DNA of 7,640 nucleotides from Intestinibacter sp. (GTDB lineage Bacteria; Bacillota; Clostridia; Peptostreptococcales; Peptostreptococcaceae). The notes under the pieces are model-generated. The model did no database searches, was not told the origin of the DNA, and saw nothing but the letters and a program-made list of their open reading frames with translations. A program made the position numbers and the translations under genes. The stretch lies in assembly GCF_022780145.1 (NCBI RefSeq), contig NZ_JALEXO010000214.1, positions 1 to 7,640 of the forward strand. Direction: 5' to 3'. Below, piece by piece: positions 5,427 to 7,640 of this stretch; the stretch's first letter is position 1; every line of letters begins with the position of its first letter.

Positions 5427-7553
5427 TTAAATAATCAAAACAAATATATCGTATAATATTCTAGTAGCACTACATACTAAGAAAGCGATAGATGTCGGTA
5501 TTATAAATCCAATTAGAGTCCATTTAGCGCTCTTTGTCTCCTTCTTTATAGTAAGTAGAGTTGTAGTACATGGCCAGTGAAGTAGACTAAACAGCATTAA
5601 ATTAAGTGCTGTAAGATAAGTCCACCCATGTGATGAAAGTAAATCTCCTAATTCTTTTAAACTTGCATAGTCGGTCATAGAACCAGTTGCCATATAAGAC
5701 ATTATTAGAATTGGAATTACGATTTCATTTGCCGGCATACCTAATATAAACGCTAGTAGTATAAATCCGTCGAGTCCTATAAATTTGCCTATTGGGTCTA
5801 AAAATAAAGCTATATGGTTTAAAATAGTAGCATCTCCAATATAAGTGTTCGCTAAAATCCACGTTAAAACTCCAGCTGGAATTGCGACAACTACAGCTCG
5901 GCTGAGTACAAATAGAGTTCTGTCAATTATTGAAGTGTATATAATTCTTCCTATATTTGGGACTCTATATGGAGGAAGCTCTAGAGTGAAAGTAGAGCTC
6001 TCGCCCTTGAGAATCGTCTTAGATAGTAAATAAGATACTAATAGAGTTATAAATATACCTATAACTACTATTAAAGTAACGCAAACAGCAGTAGATATAT
6101 TAGACAAAACAGAATTGCTTATAGCGGATGTAAAAAATATAGTAGATATTGCAATCAATGTAGGAAATCTACCGTTACAAGGCATAAAAGTATTTGTAAG
6201 TATTGCGATTAATCTCTCTCTTGGAGAATCGATAATCCTGCATCCTATTACACCACATGCATTGCACCCAAATCCCATGCACATAGTGAGACATTGTTTT
6301 CCGTGGGTTTTACATTTTTTAAATAAATGATCTAGGTTAAATGCTATCCTAGGTAGATAGCCTAGATCCTCTAAGAATGTAAACAAAGGAAAAAAGATAG
6401 CCATAGGTGGAAGCATTACAGATACAACCCAAGCAAATGTCTTGTAAAGTCCAAATACTATCATTTCGCAAATCCATATAGGTAAGTTTAAGTTTATTAA
6501 AAAATTGTACATACCTGGTTCTATGCTGAATAAAATATTAGATAAAAGCTCAGACGGATAATTTGCACCGCAAATAGTTATCCATAAAATAACAGAAAGC
6601 ATAATTAGCATAATAGGTATAGCGAAGTATTTTGAAGTAACTATTGAATCTATTTTATCGTCGAAGTCCTCTTTATTGTTTTTTGTAGATACTGAAGCTT
6701 CAAATAGATTTGAAGCGTAGTCGTAATTTACTTTTGAAAAATCATCTCTTGTTTTTTTCTTGTCTATATCTTTAGGTATTTTTGATTTTATATTTTCTAA
6801 TATCGATGAAAAATCTCCTTCGACGTATTTATCTAAAGAAGAAAATAAGCTTTCGTCTCCATCTAGTAGTCTAAGACCCAGCCATCTAGGATTGATTTGA
6901 GGAAATGTGCTTTCTAATTCTTCTTTAAAGCTATCTACTAGATTTTCTATATCGTCGCCATACGTTATTAGATTTTTATATGAGGATGTTTTATTTAAGA
7001 CAGTTTCCTGTAATTTATCTTGAAGCTCATCCATTCCGATTTTATTTTTGGCGCTAGTTAAAACTACTGGAATACCTAGTAAATTTTCTAGCTTTTGTCT
7101 ATCTATTTCAATAGATTTTTTCTCGGCTTCGTCTATTAAATTAATGCATAAGACGACTTTATCAGTTAATTCTAAAACCTGAAAAACTAAGTTTAAGTTT
7201 CTCTCAAGGCAGGTAGCATCACAGACTACTATGACTGCATCTACATCGCCAAAGCATATAAAATCACGTGCTACTATTTCTTCTTGAGAAAGTGCAAATA
7301 GAGAATACGTTCCAGGCAAATCGATTAAATCGTAGTTTATATTGTTGTAGGTAAATTCTCCTCTAGCAGTCGATACAGTTTTTCCAGGCCAATTTCCCGT
7401 GTGTTGCTTTAATCCAGTTAAATAATTAAAAACCGTACTTTTTCCTGTATTTGGGTTTCCTGCAAGTGCGACGATGTAGGAATCTTCTTTTCGTTCGATA
7501 TCAAAGGAATCCTTTAAAGATTTGATTTTACAGTTTTTATATGTCAAACCCAT
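5427..7553 (-). CDS. feoB: Ferrous iron transporter FeoB
   Basis: GTP-dependent Fe(II) importer of the cytoplasmic membrane, 708 residues. The G domain is complete: G1 GNPNTGKST (32-40), G2 Thr within GKTVSTARG (57-65), G3 DLPG (78-81), G4 NLID (138-141), G5 TSAK (166-169). A helical linker (about 195-300) leads to the membrane part (about 309-708). This has the Cys-rich core GFGCNACGVIGCRIIDSPRERL (written as 427-448), PCNGRFPTL (458-466), ELPPYRVPN (525-533), GMPANEIVIP (605-614) and HWPCTTTLLTIKKE (659-672). The NLID G4 and the CNGRFP second gate mark the FeoB subtype common in Clostridia, not the E. coli type. AGGAGGA (7561-7567) lies 7 nt before ATG 7551-7553. The gene starts 12 bp after the feoA stop, so the two form one operon. 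Its promoter, and any Fur site, lie outside the window. No FeoC-like C-terminal extension is present. Confidence 0.97.
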   Translation of the reverse strand: MGLTYKNCKIKSLKDSFDIERKEDSYIVALAGNPNTGKSTVFNYLTGLKQHTGNWPGKTVSTARGEFTYNNINYDLIDLPGTYSLFALSQEEIVARDFICFGDVDAVIVVCDATCLERNLNLVFQVLELTDKVVLCINLIDEAEKKSIEIDRQKLENLLGIPVVLTSAKNKIGMDELQDKLQETVLNKTSSYKNLITYGDDIENLVDSFKEELESTFPQINPRWLGLRLLDGDESLFSSLDKYVEGDFSSILENIKSKIPKDIDKKKTRDDFSKVNYDYASNLFEASVSTKNNKEDFDDKIDSIVTSKYFAIPIMLIMLSVILWITICGANYPSELLSNILFSIEPGMYNFLINLNLPIWICEMIVFGLYKTFAWVVSVMLPPMAIFFPLFTFLEDLGYLPRIAFNLDHLFKKCKTHGKQCLTMCMGFGCNACGVIGCRIIDSPRERLIAILTNTFMPCNGRFPTLIAISTIFFTSAISNSVLSNISTAVCVTLIVVIGIFITLLVSYLLSKTILKGESSTFTLELPPYRVPNIGRIIYTSIIDRTLFVLSRAVVVAIPAGVLTWILANTYIGDATILNHIALFLDPIGKFIGLDGFILLAFILGMPANEIVIPILIMSYMATGSMTDYASLKELGDLLSSHGWTYLTALNLMLFSLLHWPCTTTLLTIKKETKSAKWTLIGFIIPTSIAFLVCSATRILYDIFVLII

Positions 7554-7560
7554 ATATATA

Positions 7561-7568
7561 TCCTCCTA
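7561..7568 (-). promoter_or_regulatory. feoB ribosome binding site overlapping the feoA stop
   Basis: The minus strand reads TAGGAGGA. The last two bases of the feoA TAG stop are the first two of the AGGAGGA Shine-Dalgarno, which is 7 nt from the feoB ATG. This arrangement favours coupled translation of feoA and feoB. Confidence 0.9.
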
Positions 7569-7640
7569 TTTCACTAAAATTAAATTGCTCTCCTCCTGTC
7601 TAAGTGCAATTTTACAACCTCTAACCTTGTAGACAGTTAA
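7566..7640 (-). CDS. feoA: FeoA, C-terminal 24 residues, cut by window
   Basis: Only the last 24 codons and the TAG stop (7566-7568) are inside the window, with the frame open to the edge. The residues include VYKVRGCKIALRQEES and end LILVK. This is the expected FeoA ending: an RG-x-K-hydrophobic-ALR strand, then an acidic turn and a final hydrophobic strand of the SH3-like fold. FeoA is a small cytoplasmic partner of FeoB needed for full Fe(II) uptake. The reading frame choice is supported by this match, by the position 12 bp before feoB and by the standard feoA-feoB order. The other two frames give either early stops or a sequence with no FeoA resemblance. Confidence 0.88.
   Translation of the reverse strand, partial: LTVYKVRGCKIALRQEESNLILVK

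Noticed and set aside
5845..6330. Plus-strand ORFs over feoB
   Set aside because: They are shadows of the intact FeoB frame, without start signals.

Overview
The window is a low-GC, AT-rich bacterial segment. Its GGAGG-type ribosome binding sites, intrinsic terminators and protein types (DUF1002 secreted protein, short SigA-like sigma factor, clostridial-style FeoB with an NLID G4 motif and a GCNACGV core) point to Bacillota, class Clostridia. A Peptostreptococcaceae-like host is my best guess, but this is inference without any database search.

Layout from left to right. Positions 1-1485 (+) hold the 3' part of a multi-pass ABC-2/exporter-type permease that is already open at the window edge. 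A bidirectional terminator (about 1505-1550) separates it from the convergent gene at 1568-2740 (-), a secreted DUF1002 (YpuA-like) protein with a duplicated aromatic amphipathic motif and an acidic tail. Positions 2741-3185 are a very AT-rich divergent promoter region with two perfect palindromes. Positions 3186-3698 (+) encode a small acidic protein with an HsdR-N-like (PD-(D/E)XK-related) fold whose catalytic E-x-K appears lost, ending in a 26-residue His/Cys/Asp metal-binding tail built from a perfect 10-residue tandem duplication. It is followed on the same strand by a SigA/RpoD-like group 2 sigma factor (3788-4672). A strong bidirectional terminator (4698-4727) separates this pair from a convergent isochorismatase-family cysteine hydrolase (4751-5299, -). 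Upstream of that, also on the minus strand, is the ferrous iron uptake operon: feoB (5427-7553) preceded by the last 24 codons of feoA (7566-7640), whose stop codon lies inside the feoB ribosome binding site.

How the genes work together: only feoA-feoB is a secure functional unit, for GTP-dependent Fe(II) import. The metal-tail protein and the sigma factor are co-oriented with no strong terminator between them, so they may be co-transcribed, but a functional link is speculation. The remaining genes look like ordinary chromosomal content in separate transcription units. I see no RNA gene, insertion sequence, CRISPR array, attachment site or recognisable defence island. The most unusual element is the metal-tail protein at 3186-3698.
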